Of a DNA stretch of 64,000 nucleotides, positions 19,749-28,470 are shown piece after piece. The notes below the pieces were generated by a model that was not told the DNA's origin, did not search any database, and saw only the letters and a program-made list of their open reading frames with translations. Numbering within the stretch: position 1 is the stretch's first letter; each line of letters begins with the position of its first letter. The position numbers were made by a program, and so were the translations under genes. The stretch covers positions 1-64,000 of the forward strand of contig NZ_JACFSZ010000010.1 in the NCBI RefSeq assembly GCF_014805525.1, in the 5' to 3' direction. The stretch comes from Rhabdothermincola sediminis. Lineage in GTDB: Bacteria > Actinomycetota > Acidimicrobiia > Acidimicrobiales > Acidimicrobilacustridaceae.

Positions 19749-20814
19749 GATGGAGGAGCGCCGCCGTGCGGGTGTCGTAGGCACCGGGCTGATCGGCGGG
19801 TCGATCGCGCTCGCCCTGCGTGCTCGGGGATGGCACGTCACCGGCTACGACCGGAACCCGCGCGCCGCCCGGCGGGCGCTCGAGCTGGGTGCGCTCGACC
19901 AGGTGGGGCACGACCCCGGGGCCGAGGTGACCTTCATCGCCACGCCGGTGGGCACCATCCCGGCCGCAGTGGCCGAGGCGCTGGCCTCCACCAGCGGGCT
20001 GGTCACCGACGTGGGCAGCGTGAAGGGACCGATGCTCGACCTGATGGCCGACCCCCGCTATGTGGGCGGCCACCCGATGGCCGGCTCGGAGCTCGAGGGC
20101 GTCGACGGGGCGCGGGCCGATCTGTTCGAAGGGGCCACGTGGGTCCTCACCCCCGTGGCCGGCACCGATGACGCCGCGTACGCGGCGATCCGGTCGGTCA
20201 TCAGCTCCTTCGGAGCCGAGGTGGTGAGCGTCCCCCCAGAGCGTCACGACACCATGGTGGCGGTGGTCTCGCACATCCCCCACCTCACGGCCGCCACCCT
20301 CATGCGGCTGGCGGACCAGCGGGCCAGCGAGCATCGGGCCTTGCTGCGCCTGGCGGCAGGAGGGTTCCGAGACATGACACGGATCGCGGCGGGCCATCCC
20401 GGTATCTGGCCCGACATCTGCGCCGAGAACCGAGCCGCCATCGTCGACGAGCTCGATCGGCTCGTGGATGCGCTCACCGAGCTCCGGCACCTGGTGGACA
20501 AGGGGGAACGGGCGGAGCTGGTGGCGATCCTCCAGCGAGCCCGGGAGGCTCGCCTGGCGCTGCCCGTCCGGTACGCTCGCCCCGACGAGCTGGCCGAGCT
20601 GCGGGTGCCGATCCCGGATCGCACCGGTGTGCTGGCCGAGATCACCACCCTCGCAACCGATCTCGACGTCAGCATCGCCGACATCGAGATCGCCCACTCG
20701 GCCGAGGGACCACAAGGTCTGCTCATCCTGCTGGTCGAGGCGGAGCTGGCGGATCGACTGCACGACGGCCTGGTGGCCATGGGGTACCGGCCGTCGGTGC
20801 ACCGCCTCCCGTGA
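19729..20814 (+). CDS. tyrA: Prephenate dehydrogenase with C-terminal ACT domain
   Basis: Oxidatively decarboxylates prephenate to 4-hydroxyphenylpyruvate on the tyrosine branch. NAD-binding Rossmann motif GVVGTGLIGGSIALAL (about 15-30), catalytic region GHPMAGSELEGVDGA, HMTAATL-like segment VVSHIPHLTAATLM, and a C-terminal ACT domain (about 287-361, RVPIPDRTGVLAEITTLATDL) that probably senses tyrosine. The GTG at 19729 gives 361 aa; an ATG at 19750 is possible. It overlaps aroH and is joined to aroA by a 4-base GTGA overlap. Confidence 0.93.
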   Translation: MTTSRPEMEERRRAGVVGTGLIGGSIALALRARGWHVTGYDRNPRAARRALELGALDQVGHDPGAEVTFIATPVGTIPAAVAEALASTSGLVTDVGSVKGPMLDLMADPRYVGGHPMAGSELEGVDGARADLFEGATWVLTPVAGTDDAAYAAIRSVISSFGAEVVSVPPERHDTMVAVVSHIPHLTAATLMRLADQRASEHRALLRLAAGGFRDMTRIAAGHPGIWPDICAENRAAIVDELDRLVDALTELRHLVDKGERAELVAILQRAREARLALPVRYARPDELAELRVPIPDRTGVLAEITTLATDLDVSIADIEIAHSAEGPQGLLILLVEAELADRLHDGLVAMGYRPSVHRLP

Positions 20815-22130
20815 GCGAGCCCTACGCGGTCCGACCGCTGGATGCACCGCCGGACGCGACGATCGCCCTGCCCGGCTCCAAGAGCCTGACCAACCGTGCC
20901 CTGCTCTGCGCGGGGCTGGCATCGGGAGAGAGCGCGTTGCCCGGTGCGCTGCTGGCGGATGACACCGAGGCGATGATGGAGTGCCTCGGGCGGCTCGGGG
21001 TGCGGCTCCGGTGGGCAGACGGCGCGGAAGACGGCGCGACGGACCTCCGGGTGATCGGGGTGGACGCAACGCTGCCCGGTCACCCCGTGGAGCTGTACGC
21101 CCGGCTCAGTGGCACGACCTCCCGCTTCCTGCTGGCCGTGCTGGGAGCGGGCGGCGGGCCGTTCACCCTCGACGGCGCCCCGCCGCTCCGTGCCCGCCCG
21201 ATGGCCGACGGCATCAGCGCGCTACGGGCGCTCGGTGTCGAGGTGGTCGAGCGGGAGCAGTCCGGTCATCTCCCGGTCACGGTGCACGGCCCGCCCCGGG
21301 CAGCAGCGACCGTGGTGCCGGGTGACGTGTCGAGCCAGTTCCTCTCAGGCCTGCTGCTCGCGGCCCCCTGCTACCCGGGAGGGCTCGGTCTCGAGGTCTC
21401 GACCCCGCTGGTGTCGGTGCCCTACGTCGACATGACCGTCGCGGTGATGGAGGCGTTCGGCGCGACCGTCCACCGACCAGGGCCCGGTCGCTTCACGGTC
21501 GAGCCCGGCGGCTACCGCGCCACCCGCTACCCGATCGAGCCGGACGCCTCCGCGGCGTCCTACTTCTTCGCCGCGGCGGTGATCAGCGGGGGGCGGGTGC
21601 GGGTGCCCGGTCTGTCGCGGTCGTCGCTCCAGGGCGATGTCGGGTTCCTGGAGGTGCTCGAGCAGATGGGCGCCGCGGTGACCTGGTACGACGGCGGGGT
21701 GGAGGTCGCTGCCGGGGGCTCCCTGCGGGGCCTCACCGTGGACCTCCGTGACCTCTCCGACATCGCGCCGACGCTGGCTGTCACCGCAGTCTTCGCCGAG
21801 TCGCCGACGGAGATCACCGGCATCGGGTTCATCAGGGCCAAGGAGACCGATCGCATCGCGGCCGTGGTACGAGAGCTGGGGCGGGCCGGGATCGAGGCCC
21901 GCGAGACGAGCGACGGGATGGTGATCAACCCGGGCGTGCCGCGGCCCGCGGTCATCGAGACCTACGACGACCACCGGATGGCCATGAGCTTCGCCTTGCT
22001 CGGGCTGCGGGTCCCGGGGATCGAGATCGCCGATCCCGGGTGCGTGGCGAAGACCTTTCCCCGGTACTTCGAGGTGTTGGAGCAGTTGCGAGGCGGTCCG
22101 GGCGCACGGGGTAGCTTGACGAGCCGATGA
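20811..22130 (+). CDS. aroA: 3-phosphoshikimate 1-carboxyvinyltransferase (EPSP synthase)
   Basis: Sixth step of the shikimate pathway, joining phosphoenolpyruvate and shikimate 3-phosphate. Signatures are LPGSKSLTNRALLCAGLA (substrate lysine), the PEP-site LYARLSGTTSRFLLAVLGAG, and the C-terminal RAKETDRIAAVVREL and TYDDHRMAMSFALLGLRVPG. In the PEP loop, the residue after LSGT is Thr rather than the Ala-Gly-Thr pattern (LGNAGT) of many class I enzymes, as in many actinobacterial AroA. Length 439 aa. Overlaps tyrA and cmk by 4 bases each. Confidence 0.96.
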   Translation: MSEPYAVRPLDAPPDATIALPGSKSLTNRALLCAGLASGESALPGALLADDTEAMMECLGRLGVRLRWADGAEDGATDLRVIGVDATLPGHPVELYARLSGTTSRFLLAVLGAGGGPFTLDGAPPLRARPMADGISALRALGVEVVEREQSGHLPVTVHGPPRAAATVVPGDVSSQFLSGLLLAAPCYPGGLGLEVSTPLVSVPYVDMTVAVMEAFGATVHRPGPGRFTVEPGGYRATRYPIEPDASAASYFFAAAVISGGRVRVPGLSRSSLQGDVGFLEVLEQMGAAVTWYDGGVEVAAGGSLRGLTVDLRDLSDIAPTLAVTAVFAESPTEITGIGFIRAKETDRIAAVVRELGRAGIEARETSDGMVINPGVPRPAVIETYDDHRMAMSFALLGLRVPGIEIADPGCVAKTFPRYFEVLEQLRGGPGARGSLTSR

Positions 22131-22762
22131 GGGTGATCGCCATCGACGGTCCCGCGGGGTCGGGGAAGTCCACCGTGGCCCGGGCCTTGGCCCAGAAGCT
22201 CGGTCTCGACTACCTGGACACCGGGGCCATGTACCGAGCCGTGACCTTCGCCGCGCTGCGGCGGGGCATCGATCCAGACGACGGGGAGCGGGTGGCACGC
22301 GTGGCCGAGGACTGCGAGCTGGAGATGGATGACGACGGGACGGTCCGGGTCGATGGCGCCGACGCGACCATCGAGATCCGGGGGCCCGAGGTCACCCGAG
22401 CGGTGAGCATCGTGGCCGCCAATCCCGGTGTGCGGGAGCAGATGCGCCGCCGGCAGCGAGCCTGGGCCGAGCGGCGCGGGGGTGGTGTCATCGAGGGCCG
22501 GGACATCGGCACGGTGGTCTTCCCGGACGCCGAGCTGAAGGTGTACCTCGATGCGCGCCCCGAGGTGCGAGCGTCCCGGCGGTCGAAGGAGGTCTCCGAC
22601 CTCAGCTACGAGACGGTGGCCGCGGACCTCGCCCGGCGTGACGCGCTCGACCAGGGACGGGCGCACGACCCCCTGCGAGAGGCGCCGAACGCCTTCGTGG
22701 TCGATACCTCGGAGCTCGGCGTGGACGAGATCGTCGAGCGGGTGATGGAGAGGTTGGCGTGA
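22127..22762 (+). CDS. cmk: Cytidylate kinase
   Basis: Phosphorylates CMP and dCMP. The P-loop is GPAGSGKST (8-16); YLDTGAMYRAVT, the RGPEVTRAVSIVAANPGVRE lid/NMP-binding segment and IEGRDIGTVVFPDA are typical. Length 211 aa. It overlaps aroA by ATGA; a TAGCTT at 22112-22117 could add a leaderless internal promoter. In M. tuberculosis cmk directly precedes der; here four to five genes intervene. Confidence 0.96.
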   Translation: MRVIAIDGPAGSGKSTVARALAQKLGLDYLDTGAMYRAVTFAALRRGIDPDDGERVARVAEDCELEMDDDGTVRVDGADATIEIRGPEVTRAVSIVAANPGVREQMRRRQRAWAERRGGGVIEGRDIGTVVFPDAELKVYLDARPEVRASRRSKEVSDLSYETVAADLARRDALDQGRAHDPLREAPNAFVVDTSELGVDEIVERVMERLA

Positions 22763-23529
22763 GCGACGAAGCGCAGGGATCGCATCGCCGACCGGCCATC
22801 GAGAAGGTCAAGGCCGACCGGGAGATCATCATCCCGGAGGGTCACCGGCGCGGCGAACAGATGACCTTAGGCCAGCGGGTGATGTACCGCTTCCTGTGGT
22901 GGGTGGTGCAGATCGTGGCCCGCACGTACTTCCGGCTGTCGATCACCGGCCAGCACAAGGTGCCCGCCAGCGGCGCGTTCATCGTCTCGCCCATCCATCG
23001 CTCGAACCTCGACACCCCGGTGGTGGCAGCGATCACCCGGCGGCGCCTCCGGTACATGGGGAAGGAATCGCTCTGGAAGAGCCGTTTCGGGGCGTGGTTC
23101 CTCACCACCGCGGGCGGCTTCCCGGTGGAGCGGGCCTCGGCCGATCGGGCTGCGCTGCGAGCCTCGCTGGAGGTCCTAGAACGGGGTGAGCCCCTGGTGA
23201 TGTTCCCCGAAGGCACCCGCCAGTTCGGACCCACCGTGCAGGAGATGTTCGAGGGACCGGCGTACCTGGCGATCCGCACCCAGTGCCCGATCGTGCCGGT
23301 CGGCATCGGAGGCACCGAGCGGGCGCTGGGCAAGGGCATGAAGTTCCCGCGGCCGGCGAAGATCGCCATCGTCGTCGGCGATCCGCTCATGCCCCCTCCG
23401 AAGGGGGAGAGCGGTCGGGTGTCACGCCGGGCCACCCGGGAGCTGACTGCCCGCCTGGGTGAGGAGATCCAGCGGCTCTTCGACGAGGCGCAGGCCCGCG
23501 CCGGGCACCCGAACCCGGTGTCCGGGTAG
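22759..23529 (+). CDS. plsC: 1-acyl-sn-glycerol-3-phosphate acyltransferase (PlsC family)
   Basis: Membrane-associated acyltransferase of phosphatidic acid synthesis. It has the catalytic HX4D box HRSNLD (80-85), the acceptor motif FPEGTRQFGP (about 151-160) and the VPVGIGGTERALGKG segment. A hydrophobic stretch at 42-58 (MYRFLWWVVQIVARTYF) may anchor it. Length 256 aa. Overlaps cmk by GTGA and ends 18 bases before a convergent gene, closing the operon. Confidence 0.92.
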   Translation: MSDEAQGSHRRPAIEKVKADREIIIPEGHRRGEQMTLGQRVMYRFLWWVVQIVARTYFRLSITGQHKVPASGAFIVSPIHRSNLDTPVVAAITRRRLRYMGKESLWKSRFGAWFLTTAGGFPVERASADRAALRASLEVLERGEPLVMFPEGTRQFGPTVQEMFEGPAYLAIRTQCPIVPVGIGGTERALGKGMKFPRPAKIAIVVGDPLMPPPKGESGRVSRRATRELTARLGEEIQRLFDEAQARAGHPNPVSG

Positions 23530-23547
23530 CGCACCGGCCAGGGGCGT

Positions 23548-24108
23548 TCAAAACAGGCGCGCCTGGCGGGTCAGCTCACGCACGAGGGGCTCGAAGTGCT
23601 CGAGCGGCAACGTGTCGTAGCCCGGGTCGAATGCGGTCTGGTCCCACTGGTCTGCGAACTGCTCGGCCAAGGCGAAGGTCTCAGGGTCGAGTTCGGCCCG
23701 GTGGCGTTCGCGGGCGTCCGGGTCCCCTCCGAAGTGGTGGTAGTAGTGCCGGCCCTGGAAGTCCTGGTGGACCCGGATCATGTCGTAGACCGCCGGGCGG
23801 ACATAGGGCCGGATCATCTCTGCGGCGATCGCCGGGTGGTTGGGCACGCTGATCGCCTTGCCCGCGTCGTGCATCAGCGATGCGAAGACCACCTCGGGAT
23901 CGGCGCCGTCGCGCTCGGCCCGGGTGGCGGTCTGCAGGCAGTGGGTGAGCTGGTCCGTGGCGAAGCCGTCGGTGATCGAGGACAGGGAGCGGAGCAGGTC
24001 GAGCATGCGATCGGCGACGCGTGCCTGGTTCTTCGCGGTCTCGGCCCCGATCACCGCCCACTGCTCGGCCGTGGAGCGGTCCATGCGGGTGAAGCTGGTT
24101 TCGGCCAT
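23548..24108 (-). CDS. HD-domain protein, PhnZ/inositol-oxygenase-like
   Basis: A 186-aa HD-fold protein with His/Asp ligands H56 (DQLTHCLQTATRAE), H80-D81 (ASLMHDAGKAIS), then HPAIAAEM, HQDFQGRHYYHHFGGD and a C-terminal acidic/aromatic segment (FADQWDQTAFDPGYDTLPLEHFEPLV). That tail and the alternating ligand set resemble diiron oxygenases of the PhnZ/myo-inositol oxygenase group more than nucleotide hydrolases; this is inference from pattern memory. The ATG at 24108 starts MAETSFTRMD; a longer upstream frame is not convincing. Downstream of the CopD-like gene, same strand. Confidence 0.72.
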   Translation of the reverse strand: MAETSFTRMDRSTAEQWAVIGAETAKNQARVADRMLDLLRSLSSITDGFATDQLTHCLQTATRAERDGADPEVVFASLMHDAGKAISVPNHPAIAAEMIRPYVRPAVYDMIRVHQDFQGRHYYHHFGGDPDARERHRAELDPETFALAEQFADQWDQTAFDPGYDTLPLEHFEPLVRELTRQARLF

Positions 24109-24127
24109 GCCCCACAGTGTCGCGCCG

Positions 24128-24532
24128 CTACCCGGCGAGCAGTACCCCGAGGAACGTCGCCCCAAGCGCGGCGGCCAGGCTGACCGCTCCCCAGGCGGCG
24201 AGCGCGGCCCGGGACCGGGCTCCGGCATGGAGGGCCGCGCCCACACCCGAAGCCGCCACGACCACCAGCTTGAGACCGAGGGTGACGTGGTAGGCGGTGG
24301 TACGGCTGCCGACGTCGATGGCCAGCAGGTTCCAGACACCGGTGACCACCAACACCGCGAAGGCCACCCACGCGATCCGGTTGAAGCGGCGGGCGACGGC
24401 TCGGGGAGCGTCCGGGCCGAGCTGTCGGACGGTCGGGACGAGACCGGCGAGGGTGAGTTGCCCGCCGACCCAGACAGTCGCGGCGAGCACGTGGAGGAAC
24501 AGGCGGACGGTCGTCCAGTCGACGGGGAGCAC
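24128..24532 (-). CDS. CopD-like four-helix membrane protein
   Basis: A 134-aa integral membrane protein with four predicted hydrophobic helices (LFLHVLAATVWVGGQLTLAG; WVAFAVLVVTGVWNLLAI; VTLGLKLVVVAASGVGAAL; AWGAVSLAAALGATFLGVLLAG). The FLHVLAATVWVGG motif is typical of the CopD/DUF2269/DUF4149 type of membrane domain, sometimes linked to copper handling. No soluble metal-binding domain is present, so function is unassigned. The GTG at 24532 follows the ispH stop by two bases and suggests coupling. Confidence 0.75.
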   Translation of the reverse strand: MLPVDWTTVRLFLHVLAATVWVGGQLTLAGLVPTVRQLGPDAPRAVARRFNRIAWVAFAVLVVTGVWNLLAIDVGSRTTAYHVTLGLKLVVVAASGVGAALHAGARSRAALAAWGAVSLAAALGATFLGVLLAG

Positions 24533-24534
24533 GG

Positions 24535-25596
24535 TCAGGCGAGGGAGGCGAGGACGTCGCTGGCCCGCACCCGGCGGTCGTCGACCCCGGGCCGATTCGC
24601 GGGGGAGCCGCCCAGGGCGAAGGTGGCGAAGGAGTCGATGGCTGCGAGCAGCTCCCGCAGGTTCCGCGGCGGGGGGAAGTACTCGTCCTCGTCCGTGAAT
24701 CGGACCTCCTCCACCCCGCCGGTGGGGGCTAGGTGGGCGATCACGGCATCGACGAGGTCCTCGGGGGCGGAGGCGCCGGCCGTCACGCCGACCACGCCAC
24801 GCAGGTCGGCAGGTAGTTCCTCCGGACCGTTGACCCGGTGGACTCGGGGGCAGCCTGCGGCCCGGGCGATGCTCTCCAGGGCCCGGGTGTTCGACGAGTT
24901 GGCGGAGCCGATGATCACCACCGCATCGCACCGAGGAGCGATCTGCATCAGCGCCGATTGGCGGTTGGTGGTGGCGAAGCACAGGTCGGAACGACCTGGC
25001 ATCCACACGTCGGGGAACCGGCGGCGGGTGGCATCGGCCACATCGGACCAGTCGCGGTGGCTGAGGGTGGTCTGGGCCAGCAGCGCGACCGGTTGTTCGA
25101 ACTCGGGGAGGGCATCGACCTCTTCGACCGTCTCGACCCGGTGGATGGCTTCCGGGGCCACGGCCATGGTGCCAACCGCCTCTTCATGTCCCTCGTGGCC
25201 GACGTAGACGATGCGGTAGCCCTTCCCGGCTCGGACCTTCACCTCGTGATGCACCTTGGTGACCAGCGGGCAGACCGCGTCGACGACGTAGCGTCCACTG
25301 GCTCGCGCCGCCTCCACGACCTCCGGTGCGGAGCCGTGAGCGGACAGCATGACCGGCCGACCGGGAGGTACGTCGGCGATGTCGTCGACGAAGATCACCC
25401 CGAGGTCCTCGAAGCGCTGCACCACCCGCTGGTTGTGGACGATCTCGTGGTAGCAGTACACGGGCGGCTCGAAGGCTCGCACCATCCACGCCAGGGCCTT
25501 GATGGCCATCTCCACCCCCGCACAGAACCCGCGGGGCGCGGCCAGCAGCACCCGCTCGACCGTCGAGTCAGGGGGGTCGGCTCGTAGGGTGTTCAT
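24535..25596 (-). CDS. ispH: 4-hydroxy-3-methylbut-2-enyl diphosphate reductase
   Basis: Last enzyme of the MEP isoprenoid pathway, a [4Fe-4S] reductase giving IPP and DMAPP. The three cluster cysteines are C25 (APRGFCAGVEMAI), C109 (VDAVCPLVTKVHHEV) and C206 (DLCFATTNRQSAL); HEIVHNQRVV and SAHGSAPEV are conserved. Length 353 aa. TAGCCT (minus strand, 25611-25606) lies 9 bases before the ATG, indicating a leaderless message. Divergent from the DUF512 gene, 52 bases apart. Confidence 0.96.
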   Translation of the reverse strand: MNTLRADPPDSTVERVLLAAPRGFCAGVEMAIKALAWMVRAFEPPVYCYHEIVHNQRVVQRFEDLGVIFVDDIADVPPGRPVMLSAHGSAPEVVEAARASGRYVVDAVCPLVTKVHHEVKVRAGKGYRIVYVGHEGHEEAVGTMAVAPEAIHRVETVEEVDALPEFEQPVALLAQTTLSHRDWSDVADATRRRFPDVWMPGRSDLCFATTNRQSALMQIAPRCDAVVIIGSANSSNTRALESIARAAGCPRVHRVNGPEELPADLRGVVGVTAGASAPEDLVDAVIAHLAPTGGVEEVRFTDEDEYFPPPRNLRELLAAIDSFATFALGGSPANRPGVDDRRVRASDVLASLA

Positions 25597-25648
25597 GGTC
25601 CGCCCAGGCTACCGGGGGCGCGCTCGGCGCCAGTACCCTGACGGGCCT

Positions 25649-27010
25649 GTGTCCGCCCCTCGTGTCGTCGCGGTAGCGCCCGCCTCGCCGGCGGCGGTCG
25701 CCGGTGTGCTGCCCGGTGATGAGATCCTGGCGCTGAACGGCGAGCGCCCTCGGGATGTCATCTCCTACCAACTGCTCGCCGAGGAGCCGGAGATCCTCCT
25801 CGACGTGAACCGTGGAGGGCTTGAGCTCACGCTCGAGGTTCGCAAGCGCGTCGGTGAGCCTCTCGGGGTCGAGCTGCACGCCGCGCTGTTCGACCAGGTG
25901 CGCACCTGTGACAACCACTGCGAGTTCTGCTTCATCTACCAGCTGCCCCGGGGGCTGCGTGAGAGCCTCTACGTCAAGGACGACGACTACCGGCTCTCGT
26001 TCCTGTACGGCAACTTCACCACCCTGACCCGCTTCACGGAGGCCGACCTCGAGCGAGTGGTGGCCGAGCGGCTCTCCCCCCTGCACGTGAGCATCCACAC
26101 CACCGACCCGCAGCGGCGGGCGGAGATCCTCCGCAACCGCCGCGGGGCCACCAGCCTGCGGTGGCTGCGGGCACTGCTCGATCACGGGATCGAGGTCCAC
26201 GGCCAGATCGTGGTGTGTCCGGGGGTGAACGACGGTGACGTGCTCGACGACACACTCGCGGGTGTTCTCGACCAGTACCCGGAGTTGGCGACGGTGTGCG
26301 TCGTGCCGCTCGGGGTGTCGAGATACAACACCGAGGCCCGGATGCGGGCCCACACCCCCGCCGAGGCCGGCGCGGTGCTGGCCGCGGTGCACGACTGGCA
26401 GGAGGTCTACCGCGCGGTGCTCGGCCGGCGGCTGGTGTTCGCAGCCGACGAGTACTACCTGCTCGCCGGTGAGCCGTTCCCACCCGCCGAGGCCTACGAG
26501 GGCTTCCCGATGCACGAGGACGGCGTGGGCATGGCTCGGGCGTTCGAGTTGGAGTTCGACGGCGCGGGTGCCCGACCGACGGCCGCCCGTAGTGGGTTCT
26601 TCGCCTGGGTGGAGGGCGCACCCCCCGACGGGTACCGGGCTTCCCGCCGCGGGGAGTCGGCGGGGGAGGAGCTGCCCATGGGGCCCGGCGCGCCCGTCGG
26701 GGTGATCACCGGCACCTACGGCGCCCGGGTGCTCGAGCCGATCATCGCCCGCCTGGGGCGGGGAGACGTGCGGATCGTCGAGGTCCGCAACGAGTTCTTC
26801 GGGGGCAACACGGGCGTGGCCGGCCTGCTCGTCGGCGCGGACATCCACCGGGCGCTGCGGCGCCAGCCCGCCGGCCACCGGTACCTCCTGCCGGACGTGT
26901 GCCTCTCACGGGGACGGTTCCTCGACGGGACCACGCCCAACCAGCTACCCCGACCGGTCGAGGTGGTGGCCACGAACGGAGCGGCACTGCGTGCCGCCCT
27001 GGAGGGCTGA
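25649..27010 (+). CDS. DUF512 family radical SAM protein with N-terminal PDZ domain
   Basis: A 453-aa protein of the PDZ-radical SAM-DUF512 architecture. Residues 1-60 look like a PDZ domain (SPAAVAGVLPGDEILALNG). A CX3CX2C cluster motif (C87, C91, C94 in CDNHCEFCF) starts the radical SAM-like region, followed by YVKDDDYRLSFLYGNF. The C-terminal DUF512 part contains GVITGTYGARVLEPII and FFGGNTGVAGLLVG. The reaction is not known. The GTG at 25649 is 9 bases after TACCCT (25634-25639). Followed 1 base later by der; the DUF512-der pairing also occurs in Firmicutes as I recall, suggesting a link to ribosome assembly or RNA modification (inference). Confidence 0.88.
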   Translation: MSAPRVVAVAPASPAAVAGVLPGDEILALNGERPRDVISYQLLAEEPEILLDVNRGGLELTLEVRKRVGEPLGVELHAALFDQVRTCDNHCEFCFIYQLPRGLRESLYVKDDDYRLSFLYGNFTTLTRFTEADLERVVAERLSPLHVSIHTTDPQRRAEILRNRRGATSLRWLRALLDHGIEVHGQIVVCPGVNDGDVLDDTLAGVLDQYPELATVCVVPLGVSRYNTEARMRAHTPAEAGAVLAAVHDWQEVYRAVLGRRLVFAADEYYLLAGEPFPPAEAYEGFPMHEDGVGMARAFELEFDGAGARPTAARSGFFAWVEGAPPDGYRASRRGESAGEELPMGPGAPVGVITGTYGARVLEPIIARLGRGDVRIVEVRNEFFGGNTGVAGLLVGADIHRALRRQPAGHRYLLPDVCLSRGRFLDGTTPNQLPRPVEVVATNGAALRAALEG

Positions 27011-27011
27011 C

Positions 27012-28346
27012 GTGGCCCTCCCGATCGTGGCCGTCGTCGGCCGCCCGAACGTGGGCAAGTCCACGCTGTTCAACCGCATCATCGGGCGCCGGGAGGCCAT
27101 CGTGGAGGAGAAGCCCGGTGTGACCCGCGACCGCAAGGCGCTCGAGGCGGAATGGCGGGGCAGGCGCTTCCTGCTCGTCGACACCGGCGGTTGGCTGCCG
27201 GGCGGCAGCCCCCTGGACGAGAAGGTGAGCCGCCAGAGCGAGCGGGCGGTGCGTGAGGCGGCGGTGGTGCTCCTGGTGGTCGACACCACCGTCGGCATCG
27301 TCGAAGAGGACGCCCGGGTGGCCGAGCTGCTCCGCCGCAGCGGCGCCACGGTCCTGGTGGTCGCCAACAAGGTCGATGACGAGAAGCGGGAGCCGGCGAT
27401 CTGGGAGTTCGTCGCGCTCGGCCTCGGCGCGCCGTGGCCGGTCAGCGCGCTCCACGGCCGGGGGACGGGGGACCTGCTCGACGAGGTCGTGCGCCACCTG
27501 CCCGCCCCCGAGCCGGCCGGCGGGGAGGCATCCGAGAAGCCGGCGGGGAGCAGCGCCGGTGGCGATGAGGCGGCACGGGTGTTCTCCGTGGCCATCGTCG
27601 GCCGGCCCAACGTGGGCAAGTCGACGCTGTTCAACCGACTGATCGGCGACGAGCGGGCGGTCGTGCACGACCTGCCCGGCACCACCCGGGACACGATCGA
27701 CACCGTGGTCGAGACCCCCGACGGGCCGGTGCGCTTCGTCGACACCGCGGGCATGCGGCGCCGGGCCCGCATCGATGAGGGCACCGAGTACTACTCACTG
27801 GTCCGGGCCCTGCAGGCCATCGATCGCTCGGACGTGGCGCTGCTGGTCATCGATGCTACGGAAGGGGTCACCCACCAGGATCAACGGCTGGCCGAACGGA
27901 TCGACGCCGCGGGTTGCCCGATCGTCGTGCTGCTCAACAAGTGGGAGACCCTCGATGCCGAACGCCGCGAGGAGGTGCTTGCCGAGGTCGGCCACAAGCT
28001 GCGCTTCCTCGGTGAGGCACCGGTGTTGAAGATCAGCGCGAAGACTGGCAAAGGGGTACATCGCCTGCTCCCGGCGCTGGCGGGGGCGATCGAGGACTAC
28101 CACCGGCGCATTCCGACCAGGAAGGTGAACGAGGTGATCCGAGCCGCGCAGGCGGCCCAGCCCGCGCCGCACGGCGCCCGGGTCCTGTACGCGACGCAGG
28201 GTGCCGTCGACCCGCCGACGTTCACCCTGTTCGCCAACCGTGAGCTGCCGGCGTCGTACCTGCGGTACCTGGAACGCAAGCTCCGGGAGGGCTGCGACCT
28301 CGGGAGCACGCCGCTGAAGCTGCGGGTGCGTCGCCGCACCTCCTGA
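27012..28346 (+). CDS. der: Ribosome biogenesis GTPase Der (EngA)
   Basis: Essential double-GTPase for 50S subunit maturation. Two G domains: G1 motifs GRPNVGKSTLFNR at about 10-22 and again at 197-209; G3 DTGG and DTAG; G4 NKVD and NKWE. The C-terminal KH-like domain ends with YLERKLREGCDLGSTPLKLRVRRR. Length 444 aa. GTG start at 27012 with GGAGGG at 27001-27006 inside the end of the upstream DUF512 gene, so the two are probably co-transcribed. Confidence 0.97.
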   Translation: MALPIVAVVGRPNVGKSTLFNRIIGRREAIVEEKPGVTRDRKALEAEWRGRRFLLVDTGGWLPGGSPLDEKVSRQSERAVREAAVVLLVVDTTVGIVEEDARVAELLRRSGATVLVVANKVDDEKREPAIWEFVALGLGAPWPVSALHGRGTGDLLDEVVRHLPAPEPAGGEASEKPAGSSAGGDEAARVFSVAIVGRPNVGKSTLFNRLIGDERAVVHDLPGTTRDTIDTVVETPDGPVRFVDTAGMRRRARIDEGTEYYSLVRALQAIDRSDVALLVIDATEGVTHQDQRLAERIDAAGCPIVVLLNKWETLDAERREEVLAEVGHKLRFLGEAPVLKISAKTGKGVHRLLPALAGAIEDYHRRIPTRKVNEVIRAAQAAQPAPHGARVLYATQGAVDPPTFTLFANRELPASYLRYLERKLREGCDLGSTPLKLRVRRRTS

Positions 28347-28470
28347 TCCGCCTGGGTCACCGCTCCGCTTGGCATACACCGAGAGGCACCGAGGATGATG
28401 CAAGTACACAGCGTTCTGTCACGGGTTCTCAACCGGTCGCTACCGGGCCCTCAGTACGATGTTGCGCACC

